Shown: in pieces, positions 37,229-47,963 of the stretch
Numbering within the stretch: position 1 is the stretch's first letter
Layout of the letters: each line of letters starts with the position of its first letter
DNA from: an uncultured Alphaproteobacteria bacterium
GTDB lineage: Bacteria; Pseudomonadota; Alphaproteobacteria; Rhizobiales; Aestuariivirgaceae
NCBI GenBank assembly: GCA_937873445.1
Contig: CALMWF010000035.1
Location: 38,217 to 102,216, forward strand
DNA: 64,000 nucleotides
Reading direction: 5' to 3'
The notes under the pieces: generated by a model
The model's input: only the letters and a program-made list of their open reading frames with translations
Told to the model about the DNA's origin: nothing
Database searches by the model: none
Position numbers and translations under genes: made by a program

Positions 37229-37720
37229 ATGGACCAGTTGGGCACCATGATTGTGATTGCAGCCCTGTTGCTGGCGGTGCTGCTGGCGGTGGTCTTCATC
37301 TATCGCTCGTCCAACCGGCGGATGAAACAGCGCGCCGGGCAGAGGCTGGGCATCAGCGAATATCATGTGCTGGACAACACCCGCCGCCTGGTGCTGGTGC
37401 GGCGCGATGAGGTGGAGCACCTGCTGCTCATCGGCGGTGGTCAGGACGTGGTGATCGAAAGCCGCATCGGCAGCGGCTTCTATGCCGGGGCAGAGAAGCC
37501 CCAGGCAACCCTGCAGCCCCCAGCCGCGCCTGCCCCGGCGCCGGTTCTGCCGCCGCTGGAGGAGGCTCCGGCACCCATTGCCGCGCCCCCGGTCAGCGAA
37601 ACCGCCCGGCCCGCCGCACCCTTGCGCCCGGCGCCGCGGCCCTCGGTGTTCGGTGCAAGCCGCCCGGCCCCCCTGCGCCCGGCAGACCCCGCCTTCCGCC
37701 GCCCGCCCGGCAGCGAATAG
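37229..37720 (+). CDS. FliO-like membrane protein
   Basis: 163-residue protein. Seen: one N-terminal membrane helix (MIVIAALLLAVLLAVVFIY), a small beta domain RLGISEYHVLDNTRRLVLVRRDEVEHLLLIGG that matches the FliO/MopB pattern, and a Pro/Ala-rich low-complexity tail. FliO assists assembly of the flagellar export gate, but no flagellar gene is in the window and such stand-alone proteins occur in non-flagellated alphaproteobacteria. GGGAG precedes the ATG. Divergent from cckA across a 168-base gap. Confidence 0.65.
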   Translation: MDQLGTMIVIAALLLAVLLAVVFIYRSSNRRMKQRAGQRLGISEYHVLDNTRRLVLVRRDEVEHLLLIGGGQDVVIESRIGSGFYAGAEKPQATLQPPAAPAPAPVLPPLEEAPAPIAAPPVSETARPAAPLRPAPRPSVFGASRPAPLRPADPAFRRPPGSE

Positions 37721-37760
37721 GCCCCGGCGGCAGCAAGCGGGCGTGACGGCCGCCGCGGTC

Positions 37761-38507
37761 TCAGGCCATCAGCTGGCCGCCATTCACCTCGATCACCTGG
37801 CCGGTGAGATAGCCCGAGGCTGCCGCACTGGCCAGAAACAGGAAGGTGCCGGCGCAATCATCGGCCAGGCCCAGCCGCTGCATGGGAATCTGCCGGGCCG
37901 TGGCGGCGCGTTTTTCGGCGCTGGAAAAGCGCTCGTGGAAGGCGGTGTGAATGGTGCCGGGCGACACCGCGTTCACCCGGATGTTCTTATCCGCCAGTTC
38001 CTTGGCAATGGATTTGGTGAAGGCCGAAACAAACCCCTTGGCCCCGGCATAGATCGAACCACCCGCGCTGCCCCCCTGGCGGGCTGCAATGGATGACACA
38101 TTGATGATGGTGCCGCCCCCCTGTGCTGCCATCAGCCCGGCGGCCAGGCGGCAGCAATGCACCAGCTGGCGGCTGTTCAGATCAAACACCTCGTCGATGA
38201 AGGCATCCGTCACCTCGGCCAGCGGCACCCGCGCCACCAGCGATCCGGCATTGTTCACCAGCACGTCAATGCGGCCCAGCCGCTCCTGCGCCGCCTGCAG
38301 AAGGTGCGCCGGGGCCTCGCGCTGGCGCAGGTCAAGGCGCAGCGTGGCAATGCCCAGCGCCTTGATCTCCTCAAGCTCCGGCCCACCGCCGAAATACTGC
38401 GCGAATACCCGCGCCCCTGCCCCGGCAAAGGCGCGCGCCGCCGCCCCGCCAATGCCGGTGATGCCGCCCGTCACCACCACCGCCTTGTCCCTGAGATCGT
38501 CAAACAT
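37761..38507 (-). CDS. Short-chain dehydrogenase/reductase
   Basis: 248-residue classical SDR. Seen: cofactor motif VVVTGGITGIGGAAA (TGxxxGIG), DVLVNNAGSL, catalytic Ser in NVSSIAA, the Tyr-Lys pair YAGAKGF and the C-terminal YLTGQVIEVNGGQ typical of FabG-like enzymes. ATG at 38507 is preceded by GAGGG. Substrate unknown. Lies just downstream of DUF2852 on the same strand but separated by a terminator-like hairpin. Confidence 0.88.
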   Translation of the reverse strand: MFDDLRDKAVVVTGGITGIGGAAARAFAGAGARVFAQYFGGGPELEEIKALGIATLRLDLRQREAPAHLLQAAQERLGRIDVLVNNAGSLVARVPLAEVTDAFIDEVFDLNSRQLVHCCRLAAGLMAAQGGGTIINVSSIAARQGGSAGGSIYAGAKGFVSAFTKSIAKELADKNIRVNAVSPGTIHTAFHERFSSAEKRAATARQIPMQRLGLADDCAGTFLFLASAAASGYLTGQVIEVNGGQLMA

Positions 38508-38554
38508 GAATACCCTCACCACCCTTGCCTCTGCGGCCCGCCGCCATCCAAGCG

Positions 38555-38586
38555 CAAAAGCAAAGGCCCGGCAATTGCGCCGGGCC
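38555..38586 (-). terminator. Terminator after DUF2852
   Basis: On the minus strand GGCCCGGC, a 6-base loop, GCCGGGCC (38586-38565), then TTTGCTTTTG. An 8-bp perfect stem 27 bases after the DUF2852 stop. Confidence 0.75.
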
Positions 38587-38613
38587 GTTGTCCTGTGCAG
38601 GGGTGGGGTGGGA

Positions 38614-39123
38614 TTACAGGCCGGCGTCGCTTTCCGGCGCGGTGGCAGCGGCGGGCGTCTTGCGCTCGCTCATGAAGCGTTCAAACTCCTCGCGGTCCTT
38701 GGCGGCGCGCAGCCGCGCCACAAAGCCCGCAAATTCCCTTTCCTCGTCATCGAGCCGGGCCCGCGCTGCGTCAATGCGGCGGCGTTCCTCGTCAAGCCGG
38801 GCCAGCGCCTCGGCCTTGTAGTCGGCAAAGGCGGCATTGCCGCTGCTGGTGGGGGTGCGGGCTGTGGTCCAGCCCCTGGCGGCGGCCTTGAAGCCATCCA
38901 CCTTGAGGTCCCGCGCCTTGCCGAACAATTCGCCCACCGACATGGTGGCGGCACCCTTCCACATCTCGCCATTCTTCAATTTCAGAAACAGCGCGCCCAG
39001 GCCAATGGGCCAGAACACCACAAAGCCGCCCACCATGGTGGCAAGCTCCAGTGCCGACCACGGCTTTTTGGCCGTTGCGGCATGGGCAGCATGGTCAACA
39101 GGGCCGGATGCAGTCTGAGTCAT
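38614..39123 (-). CDS. DUF2852 membrane protein
   Basis: 169-residue alphaproteobacterial protein of unknown function. Seen: an N-terminal hydrophobic segment TMVGGFVVFWPIGLGALFLKLK followed by NGEMWKG, the recognisable DUF2852 part, then a coiled-coil helix (YKAEALARLDEERRRIDAA to ~residue 140) and a low-complexity tail. AAGGAGGG precedes the ATG. Divergent from modA; the ModE-like sites lie in the shared 138-base gap. Confidence 0.8.
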   Translation of the reverse strand: MTQTASGPVDHAAHAATAKKPWSALELATMVGGFVVFWPIGLGALFLKLKNGEMWKGAATMSVGELFGKARDLKVDGFKAAARGWTTARTPTSSGNAAFADYKAEALARLDEERRRIDAARARLDDEEREFAGFVARLRAAKDREEFERFMSERKTPAAATAPESDAGL

Positions 39124-39195
39124 GGGATAACCCTCCTTCGGTCGGCCCTTCAGATGGGGCGAAACCCTGGGCTTTCAAGTCAAATCCACCCTGAC

Positions 39196-39218
39196 GTTAT
39201 GGCATCCATTTACATATC
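39196..39218 (+). promoter_or_regulatory. ModE-like operator, distal site
   Basis: GTTATGGC-N7-TACATATC, an imperfect copy of the proximal site with the same 7-base spacer, centred 29 bases upstream of it. Confidence 0.5.
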
Positions 39219-39224
39219 GCTCGT

Positions 39225-39247
39225 GTTATGTATTCTGATTACATAAC
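39225..39247 (+). promoter_or_regulatory. ModE-like operator, proximal site
   Basis: Perfect inverted repeat GTTATGTA (39225-39232), 7 bases, TACATAAC (39240-39247), ending 14 bases before the modA ATG. It closely resembles the E. coli ModE operator in front of modA, so molybdate-dependent repression of modABC is likely. No modE gene is in the window. Confidence 0.75.
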
Positions 39248-39261
39248 GATTGGAGACCCTC

Positions 39262-40050
39262 ATGACCAGCCGCCGCGCCCTGCTTGCCACCATAGCCGTC
39301 ATCGCTCTTGCCCTGTCCCCGCCTGCCCGCGCCGCCGAGGGCGTCACCGTCTTTGCCGCCGCCAGCCTGAAAACGGCGCTGGACCAGATCAACACCAACT
39401 GGCAGGCCGAAACCGGCAAAAAGGCCATTGCCTCCTATGCCGGAAGCTCGGCGCTGGCCAAGCAGATCGAACAGGGTGCGCCCGCTGATGTGTTCATGTC
39501 CGCCGACCGCGACTGGATGACCTATCTGACCGGCAAGGGGCTGGTGAAGCCGGAGGCCGCCATCGACCTGCTGGGCAATCAGCTGGTGCTGGTCACCGGC
39601 GCTGCCAACACCACCCCTGCCGTCAGCATGGTGCCCGGCTTTGATCTGCCGGGCCTGCTGAAGGGCGGCAAACTGGCCATGGCCGATGTCAAGGCCGTGC
39701 CGGCCGGCAAATACGGCAAGGCAGCCCTGGAAAACCTCAAGGTCTGGACCGCGGTGGAGGCGAGCGTGGCCCAGGCCGAAAATGTCCGTGCCGCCCTCAA
39801 GCTGGTGGCCACCGGCGAAGCCCCCTATGGCATCGTCTATCAGTCTGACGCTGTGGCCGAACCCGCCGTGCGCCTGGCCGGCGCCTTCCCGGACGACAGC
39901 CATCCGCCCATCATCTATCCCGTGGCGGCCCTGGCGGCCGCCACCAGCCCCGACACCGCCGCCTATCTCGAATATCTGAAATCAGACAAGGCCAAAGCCG
40001 TGTTCGAGGCGCAGGGCTTCAAGGTTCTCGCCGCTCCGGCTAAACCGTGA
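39262..40050 (+). CDS. modA: Molybdate ABC transporter, periplasmic binding protein
   Basis: 262-residue secreted protein that captures molybdate or tungstate. Seen: signal peptide (LLATIAVIALALSPPARA), VTVFAAASLKTALDQI with the Ser/Ala anion-binding start, YAGSSALAKQIEQGAPADVFMSAD, and GIVYQSDAVAEP near residue 195. GGAGA lies 7 bases before the ATG. First gene of modABC, behind two ModE-like sites. Confidence 0.95.
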   Translation: MTSRRALLATIAVIALALSPPARAAEGVTVFAAASLKTALDQINTNWQAETGKKAIASYAGSSALAKQIEQGAPADVFMSADRDWMTYLTGKGLVKPEAAIDLLGNQLVLVTGAANTTPAVSMVPGFDLPGLLKGGKLAMADVKAVPAGKYGKAALENLKVWTAVEASVAQAENVRAALKLVATGEAPYGIVYQSDAVAEPAVRLAGAFPDDSHPPIIYPVAALAAATSPDTAAYLEYLKSDKAKAVFEAQGFKVLAAPAKP

Positions 40051-40053
40051 GTC

Positions 40054-40755
40054 ATGCCGCACTGGTTGTCCCTGTCGCCCGATGAGGCCACCGCCGTTGC
40101 CCTGAGCCTGAAGGTGGCCACATGGGCCATGCTCGGCAGCCTTATTCCGGCTGTGCTGGTGGCGCTGGCCCTGGCGCGCGGGCGCTTCTGGGGCAAGACC
40201 CTGCTGAACGGCGTGGTTCACCTGCCGCTCGTCATGCCGCCGGTGGTGACCGGCTATCTGCTGCTGCTCGCCCTCGGCCGAAAGGCCGCCATCGGCCAGT
40301 TTCTCGCCGATCACTTCGGCCTCACCTTTTCCTTCCGCTGGACCGGGGCGGCACTGGCCTGCGCCATCATGGGCTTTCCGCTCATGGTGCGCGCCATCCG
40401 CCTGTCCATCGAGGCAGTGGACCGCAAACTGGAGGCTGCGGCGCAAACCCTGGGGGCAAGCCCGCTCTGGGTCTTGCTCACCGTCACCCTGCCCCTGGCC
40501 CTGCCCGGCGTGGTCGCCGGCATGATCCTGTCCTTCGCCAAGGCCATGGGCGAATTCGGCGCCACCATCACCTTCGTCTCCAACATTCCGGGCGAAACCC
40601 AGACCCTGCCTTCGGCCATCTATTCCCTCACCCAGGTGCCGGGCGGCGACCCCGCTGCCTTCCGCCTCACCGCCATCTCCATCGCCATCTCCCTTTTGGC
40701 CCTCATCGCCTCCGAGGTGCTGGCCCGGCGGGTGGCGCGCGGGGTGGCGGCATGA
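40054..40755 (+). CDS. modB: Molybdate ABC transporter permease
   Basis: 233-residue inner-membrane permease with about five helices. Seen: VVHLPLVMPPVVTGYLLLLALG and the EAA loop EAAAQTLGASPLWVLLTVTL, which docks on ModC. Starts 3 bases after modA, and its stop overlaps the modC start (ATGA). Confidence 0.95.
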   Translation: MPHWLSLSPDEATAVALSLKVATWAMLGSLIPAVLVALALARGRFWGKTLLNGVVHLPLVMPPVVTGYLLLLALGRKAAIGQFLADHFGLTFSFRWTGAALACAIMGFPLMVRAIRLSIEAVDRKLEAAAQTLGASPLWVLLTVTLPLALPGVVAGMILSFAKAMGEFGATITFVSNIPGETQTLPSAIYSLTQVPGGDPAAFRLTAISIAISLLALIASEVLARRVARGVAA

Positions 40756-41834
40756 CCATTGCCATTGCCGCCCGCCACACCATGGGCGACTTTGTCCTCG
40801 ACGTGGACATCACCACCAGCGGCCGCCTCACCGCCTTGTTCGGCCCCTCCGGTTCCGGCAAGACCACGCTCATCAATGTGGTGGCGGGGCTGCTGCGCCC
40901 GCGCACCGGCCGGGTGGTGGTGGATGACCGGGTGTTGTTGGACAGCGCGCGCAACATCTGCCTTCCCGTGCACCGGCGCCGCATCGGCTATGTGTTTCAG
41001 GACGCGCGCCTCCTGCCCCATCTCACAGTCCGCCAGAACCTCGCCTATGGCCGCTGGTTTGCGGCCGCCAGAGCGCCTGCCAGCACGGTTGCCCGCCTTG
41101 TGGACATGCTGGGCATCGGCCCCCTGCTTGACCACAGGCCGGCAATGCTGTCGGGCGGGGAAAGGCAGCGTGTGGCCATCGGGCGCGCCCTGCTGTCGGG
41201 TCCGCAACTGCTGCTGATGGATGAGCCGCTGGCCGCCCTCGATGAGCCGCGTAAGGCCGAGATCATCCCCTATATCGAGCGCCTGCGCGACGAGGCGCTG
41301 GTGCCGATCCTCTATGTGTCCCATGCGGTGGCTGAAGTCTCACGCCTGGCCGATCATGTTGTGCTGCTGGACCAGGGCCGGACGACGGCGCAGGGCAGTC
41401 CGGCGGAGGTGATCCGCCGCCTCGACCTCCTACCGCTTGACGAGCGCGCCGAGGGCGGCAGCCTCATCGCCATGCAGGTCGATGATTATGATCCTGACTT
41501 TGACCTCACCACCCTGACGGCAGCCGCCGGTGTCGCCCGCGTGCCGGGCCGCTGGGGGCCGAAGGGCACCCCCGTCACCCTGCGCATCCGCGCCCGAGAC
41601 GTCATGGTGGCCACCCTTCACCCCGACCGCATCTCGGCCCTCAATGTCTTTCAGGGCACGGTTGTCGCCATCGCCCCCAGCGGGCCGTCGGGCTTGACCC
41701 TCACCCTCGACTGCGGCGGCACCCCGCTCGTGTCGTCGCTCACCCGCTATTCCGCCAGCCGCCTCGGTCTCACCCCCGGCATGGAGGTTTATGCCGTGGT
41801 CAAATCCGTGTCGGTTGCCCCCGCCGGCCACTGA
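40752..41834 (+). CDS. modC: Molybdate ABC transporter ATPase
   Basis: 360-residue ATPase. Seen: Walker A FGPSGSGKTTLINVVAG, Q-loop YVFQDARLLPHLTV, signature LSGGERQRVAIGRALL, Walker B LLLMDEPLAALD, switch His in YVSHAVAEV, and a C-terminal Mop domain (residues ~290-355) that senses cytoplasmic molybdate. Overlaps modB by 4 bases. Confidence 0.95.
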   Translation: MTIAIAARHTMGDFVLDVDITTSGRLTALFGPSGSGKTTLINVVAGLLRPRTGRVVVDDRVLLDSARNICLPVHRRRIGYVFQDARLLPHLTVRQNLAYGRWFAAARAPASTVARLVDMLGIGPLLDHRPAMLSGGERQRVAIGRALLSGPQLLLMDEPLAALDEPRKAEIIPYIERLRDEALVPILYVSHAVAEVSRLADHVVLLDQGRTTAQGSPAEVIRRLDLLPLDERAEGGSLIAMQVDDYDPDFDLTTLTAAAGVARVPGRWGPKGTPVTLRIRARDVMVATLHPDRISALNVFQGTVVAIAPSGPSGLTLTLDCGGTPLVSSLTRYSASRLGLTPGMEVYAVVKSVSVAPAGH

Positions 41835-41919
41835 CGGCGGTTGCCCCAGCAGCCGCTTTGCGCCATCCTTGCCGGCGTGGTTGAGCTCATCCGGTCGCAA
41901 CAACACTGGGAGGATTGCC

Positions 41920-42468
41920 ATGCCTGCGAAATCAACACCCAACCGCTATGGCAGCATCGCCACCGCCATTCACTGGCTCACGGCACTACTGGTCCTGGCC
42001 CTGATCATCGCCGGGCTGACCGCCGCCAATACACCGGACAGCGCCGCCAAGGCCGCCATTCTGCGCCTGCATGCCCCGGTGGGCGTGGCGGTGCTGGCGC
42101 TTACCGTCTTCCGCATCCTGTGGTGGCTGCTGTTCGACACATCGCCCAGGCCCATGGCCACCGTGCCACCCATTCAGAACGCCGCCGCCAAGGCGGTGCA
42201 TGGCCTGCTTTATCTGGCCCTCATCGCCATGGCCGGTTCTGGCATGGCGCTGATGGTTCAGTCCGGCGCCGGTGAGGTGGTGTTCGGCACGGGCGGCCCC
42301 CTGCCCGATCTGTGGACCTATACCCCGCGCACTGTTCACGCCATCGTCGGCTGGGGGCTGATGCTGCTCATCCTCGGCCACGTTGCCGCGGCCTTCTATC
42401 ACCAGTTCTTTGTCGGTGACCGGCTGCTGGGCCGCATGGGAATTGGGAAGCCGCCCACCGGCCCCTGA
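41920..42468 (+). CDS. Cytochrome b561-family membrane protein
   Basis: 182-residue four-helix diheme b-type cytochrome, transferring electrons from quinol or to acceptors such as superoxide. Seen: candidate heme His residues at the start of helix 1 (TAIHWLTALL), in LRLHAPVGVAVLALT, AKAVHGLLYLAL and VHAIVGWGLM, with HQFFVGD at the end. GGAGGA precedes the ATG. The closest upstream gene is modC, 85 bases away; relation to molybdate unknown. Followed by a short GC hairpin at 42494-42510. Confidence 0.88.
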   Translation: MPAKSTPNRYGSIATAIHWLTALLVLALIIAGLTAANTPDSAAKAAILRLHAPVGVAVLALTVFRILWWLLFDTSPRPMATVPPIQNAAAKAVHGLLYLALIAMAGSGMALMVQSGAGEVVFGTGGPLPDLWTYTPRTVHAIVGWGLMLLILGHVAAAFYHQFFVGDRLLGRMGIGKPPTGP

Positions 42469-42517
42469 CCTGCCACAGCTCTGCTGACGGGGGGCGGGGC
42501 CAACCCCCGCTGCCGTG

Positions 42518-44431
42518 TCAGGCGTGTTTGCGCGCCGCTGCGTCAGCCCGCGTGATGAACGGCTGCAACTGCGCCTCCGGCACGGCGGGCGAGAACAGAT
42601 AGCCCTGGCCCTGCTGGCAGCCCCAGGCGCGCAGCATGTTGAGCTGTTCTTCGTCCTCAATGCCCTCGGCGGTGCATTCCAGCTTCAGGTTGGCCGCCAT
42701 CTGGATGATGGTCTTCACCACATTGGCCAATCGTTCGTCCGCCAGGATCTTGGCCACGAAACTGCGGTCGATCTTCAACCGGTCGAGCGGCAATTCGCTG
42801 AGATGGCTGAAGGAGGAATAGCCGGTGCCGAAATCATCCAGCGCCACCCTGACACCGGCTGCCCGCAGATTGCCCAGGGTGCGGGTTGCCGCCCCGATAT
42901 CGGCCATGATGGCGGTTTCCGTCACCTCGGCCTGAAACTGCGCGGGCCGCAAACCATTGGCCGCCAGCACCGACAGGATGTTCAGTCCGGCGCTAGGCTG
43001 CACCAGCTGCGCCGCCGACAGGTTGAAGGACAGGATGAAATGCGCCGGCCATTGCGCCGCAGCCCGTGTCGCCATGTGCAGCAGACAATCCGACACCACC
43101 CCGATCAACCCGGCACGCTCGGCAATGGGAATGAAGTGGGCGGGCGAAATCGGACCAAGAACCGGATGGGACCAGCGCGCCAGTGCCTCAAAACCCTTCA
43201 CCTGTCCGGTGGCCAGATTGAAGATGGGCTGGAAATGCACGCTGAATTCCTGGTTGATCACCGCCAGCCGCAGCCCCTGCTCAATGGCAGCGTTGCGCTG
43301 TGCTTCCAGTTCAAACTCCTGCGAGAACACCACCTTGCCGCCGCGCGCGTGAACCTTGCAGCGGTTCAGCGCAATGTCGGCCTGCTCCACCAGCCGGCCG
43401 GCAGGCCCTTCGCCAGTGAAAATGGCCAGCCCCGCCGAGGTGCCCACACTGGCCATGACCCCATCCAGCGCGATCGGGGCATCCAGCGCCACAATGGCCT
43501 GGTCAATGAGGCTTGAAGCGTCCTCCGGGCCAGTGATCGCGTGGAGCAGGATGGCAAACTCGTCGCCGCCCATGCGCGCCACCAGCCCGTGCTGCTCCAT
43601 GGCATGGGCAAGCCGCTCTGCGACCGCCAGCAGCAGCCTGTCGCCCATGGCATGTCCGTAAACATCATTGACCTGCTTGAAACCGTCGAGATCGAGCATG
43701 GCCACGGCAAAGGGGCCGCCGCGGCTGATGCAGGATCTAAAGGCCTCATCAAAGCGGCGCCGGTTGGGCAGGCCGGTGAGTGAATCACTGAGCGCCTGCT
43801 CGCGCGCCTCCACATGCATGGCCTTGATGACCGCGCGCGACTGCACCAGATCCCGGAAATTGGCAAAGGTGGTGCGCAGCAGACTGTGAATGGCGAAGGT
43901 GATGGCCAGAACCGCCGGAATGGTGACAAACAGGGCCCAGCTTCCAGACAGGGCGTAAACCACGGTCAGCGCCAGGGTGGAGCTGTAAAGCATGCTGCGC
44001 GACGCCACCGGCAGCGACACCAGATAAACCGCTGCCGCAACAGCCGCCCCCCAGGCCACCATCATGGTCATGCCCTGCAGCTGCATGTTGAGCGAGCGCG
44101 CGGCAAACACGCCAACACCGGAAAAACACATGCACAGGACAATGCCGATGATGTTGGTGCGCACCAGTTCGCGCCGCATCTCCGGCACCGAAAGGTCATA
44201 GCCGTTGCGCTGCAGCCTGCGCCAGTGCAGGCCGCGATAGACGGAGGTGACGACAATCACCGCCACCCAGCCGATGATGAAGATGCCTGGTGCCAGCCCC
44301 TTGAGCGAAATTCCGAAGAAGATCGAAACCAGGATAAGAACACTGTAGAGTTGCGGCATGTGCCGCACCAGCGTGGCAAACTGCTCGGCAACCAGTGCTT
44401 CATCACTGATGATGTCGTTGGTTTTTTTCAT
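42518..44431 (-). CDS. Membrane GGDEF-EAL cyclic-di-GMP protein
   Basis: 637-residue protein with about five to six N-terminal membrane helices (residues ~28-185), then a GGDEF domain (DSLTGLPNRRRFDEA at ~216, MGGDEF with active residues 288-292) and an EAL domain (GFEALARW, EAL at 415-417, later DDFGTGYSSFSHL). Both signatures are intact, so it could synthesise and degrade c-di-GMP. There is no RxxD inhibitory site just before GGDEF. The ATG overlaps the stop of a 23-codon upstream ORF. Confidence 0.92.
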   Translation of the reverse strand: MKKTNDIISDEALVAEQFATLVRHMPQLYSVLILVSIFFGISLKGLAPGIFIIGWVAVIVVTSVYRGLHWRRLQRNGYDLSVPEMRRELVRTNIIGIVLCMCFSGVGVFAARSLNMQLQGMTMMVAWGAAVAAAVYLVSLPVASRSMLYSSTLALTVVYALSGSWALFVTIPAVLAITFAIHSLLRTTFANFRDLVQSRAVIKAMHVEAREQALSDSLTGLPNRRRFDEAFRSCISRGGPFAVAMLDLDGFKQVNDVYGHAMGDRLLLAVAERLAHAMEQHGLVARMGGDEFAILLHAITGPEDASSLIDQAIVALDAPIALDGVMASVGTSAGLAIFTGEGPAGRLVEQADIALNRCKVHARGGKVVFSQEFELEAQRNAAIEQGLRLAVINQEFSVHFQPIFNLATGQVKGFEALARWSHPVLGPISPAHFIPIAERAGLIGVVSDCLLHMATRAAAQWPAHFILSFNLSAAQLVQPSAGLNILSVLAANGLRPAQFQAEVTETAIMADIGAATRTLGNLRAAGVRVALDDFGTGYSSFSHLSELPLDRLKIDRSFVAKILADERLANVVKTIIQMAANLKLECTAEGIEDEEQLNMLRAWGCQQGQGYLFSPAVPEAQLQPFITRADAAARKHA

Positions 44432-44499
44432 GCCCGTCCGGTTCTCTCCAGGAACTGAACTGTGGAACCGAGACTTTTAACGAATTGTTTATCTGTCAT
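44428..44499 (-). CDS. Possible 23-residue upstream ORF of the GGDEF-EAL gene
   Basis: Reads ATG to TGA encoding 23 residues starting MTDKQFVKSLGSTVQFLERT; its TGA overlaps the GGDEF-EAL ATG (ATGA), and the GGAGAG ribosome site of the larger gene lies inside it. It has no clear ribosome site of its own. It could couple translation of the larger gene, or be chance. Confidence 0.3.
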   Translation of the reverse strand: MTDKQFVKSLGSTVQFLERTGRA

Positions 44500-44593
44500 A
44501 GTGGCAAAGGCTGTCGTTACCACCGCGCTAACTGGCTGTTTCTGATGACCGTCAGGGCAGATCTTGCCCCGCCGCCGGCCGCTGCGCAGGGGC

Positions 44594-45697
44594 CTATTGC
44601 GCCGCCCGCTGCAAAAGATTGCCCGGCATGGCCAGAAGCCGCCCGGTGGCGTCAAGAATGAAGGCCCCCGCCGCCACCGGCGCTGTGCCCCCCTGCCCGC
44701 CCAGATAGCGGGCGATCTGCTGCAGCACCACCGACGACTGGGCAAACTTGCTGTGGTCCAGACTGTCGCCGCCCTTCACATCGGTAATGTCGACCGCAAT
44801 GATGCCAAGCCGCTTTACGGCGGCCAGCGTTTCCTCCTGGCGTGGCGTGGCCGCCCCCAGCCGCGACACCCCGCCCGCCAGCCGCTGCGACAGTTTCAGC
44901 GCCCGGTCGGTGCGCGAGATGAGGATGGCGGTGGGCCGCTGGCGGTTGCCGATCACCTCCATCTGGGCGGCAAACACATCAATGTCGATGTCGGGTGCGG
45001 CCAGCACCACCACGTCAAGCTTGCCGCCGTAATTCGCATCACCGCGCAATGTGGCCATTTGCAGGGTTTCCATGGTCAGCATGGTGCCCATGGAATGGGC
45101 GAAAATGTTGATGCGCTTAACCCGCGGCATGGCCGACAGCAGCCGCAGAAACTGGTCAAGCCGGTTGCGGGTGGCCAGCACGCTTTCACGGTCGGTGAGA
45201 TAGTCCGTCACCGCCCCGCGCGACGGCCACGAATACAGAATGGGCGCCTTCACCCCCGTGTCCGAGACAATCTGGGCCAGACTGAATACGCCCTCCTCGT
45301 AGAGAACATTGTAGCCGTGAACAAACAGGAAGACCTCGCCCGAAGCCGGGATCAGCGCATCCAGCGCTGCCCTGAACTCCGCCTCATCCAGCCGGTCGTT
45401 GCGCAGGGCCACAAAGGCCTTGTCCGGCTCGCGCTGGGTGGAGCGTTTCCACTCCACCTTGCCCTTCTGGTGGCCCGGCGGAAGCGACACGGTAAGCGCG
45501 GCAAAGGACAGGCTGGTGGCGCGTTCGGCGTCGAAGGCGCCGGTCTTCTCATCCACCCCGCGCGAGGTGGCCACCACCATGTTCACGGTCTGCGCCTGCG
45601 GCACCGTATAGGCCACGGGCAAGAGCGCCTCGGGCGTGGTGCGCGCCGTGCAGGCGGCCAGCAGCAGGGTGAAGAGAAGGACGGCCAGCCGCCGCAT
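44594..45697 (-). CDS. Alpha/beta hydrolase lipoprotein (DUF900)
   Basis: 367-residue predicted lipoprotein. Seen: signal peptide with lipobox LLLAAC (Cys16), then a DUF900-type alpha/beta hydrolase with GEVFLFVHGYNVLYEEG, YSWPSRGAVTDYLTDRES and the nucleophile elbow FAHSMGTML, with DIDIDVF likely near the catalytic Asp. Start ATG 45697 has GGAG 6 bases upstream. Substrate unknown; esterase or lipase activity is likely. Transcribed toward the GGDEF-EAL gene. Confidence 0.85.
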   Translation of the reverse strand: MRRLAVLLFTLLLAACTARTTPEALLPVAYTVPQAQTVNMVVATSRGVDEKTGAFDAERATSLSFAALTVSLPPGHQKGKVEWKRSTQREPDKAFVALRNDRLDEAEFRAALDALIPASGEVFLFVHGYNVLYEEGVFSLAQIVSDTGVKAPILYSWPSRGAVTDYLTDRESVLATRNRLDQFLRLLSAMPRVKRINIFAHSMGTMLTMETLQMATLRGDANYGGKLDVVVLAAPDIDIDVFAAQMEVIGNRQRPTAILISRTDRALKLSQRLAGGVSRLGAATPRQEETLAAVKRLGIIAVDITDVKGGDSLDHSKFAQSSVVLQQIARYLGGQGGTAPVAAGAFILDATGRLLAMPGNLLQRAAQ

Positions 45698-45813
45698 GAA
45701 GGCTCCGGGGGTTGAGGGGACTCGATGGCCGGGCATTGTGCCGCCTGCCCGGTCCGGCGCGCAAGGGCGCGCCGACGGTTCCCACGGCCTTTTCAATCAC
45801 TTTTGAGAGGAAA

Positions 45814-45889
<76 letters not shown>

Positions 45890-45987
45890 GCCTTTACGGC
45901 GCAAGGACCGCGCGTTCCGCCCGGTCCAGTGGGCGGGTCAATACATGGCCCGCCCCCTCTTGTCCAGCCCCTTTGGGCCGGCTGTCC

Positions 45988-47792
<1,805 letters not shown>

Positions 47793-47800
47793 GGCCAGGC

Positions 47801-47829
47801 TTATTAACGGAAACCCGCCCGCGCCGCAA
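47801..47829 (-). promoter_or_regulatory. Promoter of the leuA leader transcript
   Basis: On the minus strand TTGCGG (47829-47824), 17 bases, TAATAA (47806-47801). The leader ATG begins 9 bases downstream, at or within two bases of the expected +1. Confidence 0.6.
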
Positions 47830-47963
47830 CCCGTGCTTTTCCCCGCGGAAACGGGGGCAATGGCGGCCTTGCCTAAAATTTTACCAAAAATATTAGGGCG
47901 CGTTTTACGTGCGCGAATTTATAATAAATAGCTGTTGACCCTTCATTTGTGACACGGCTGATC

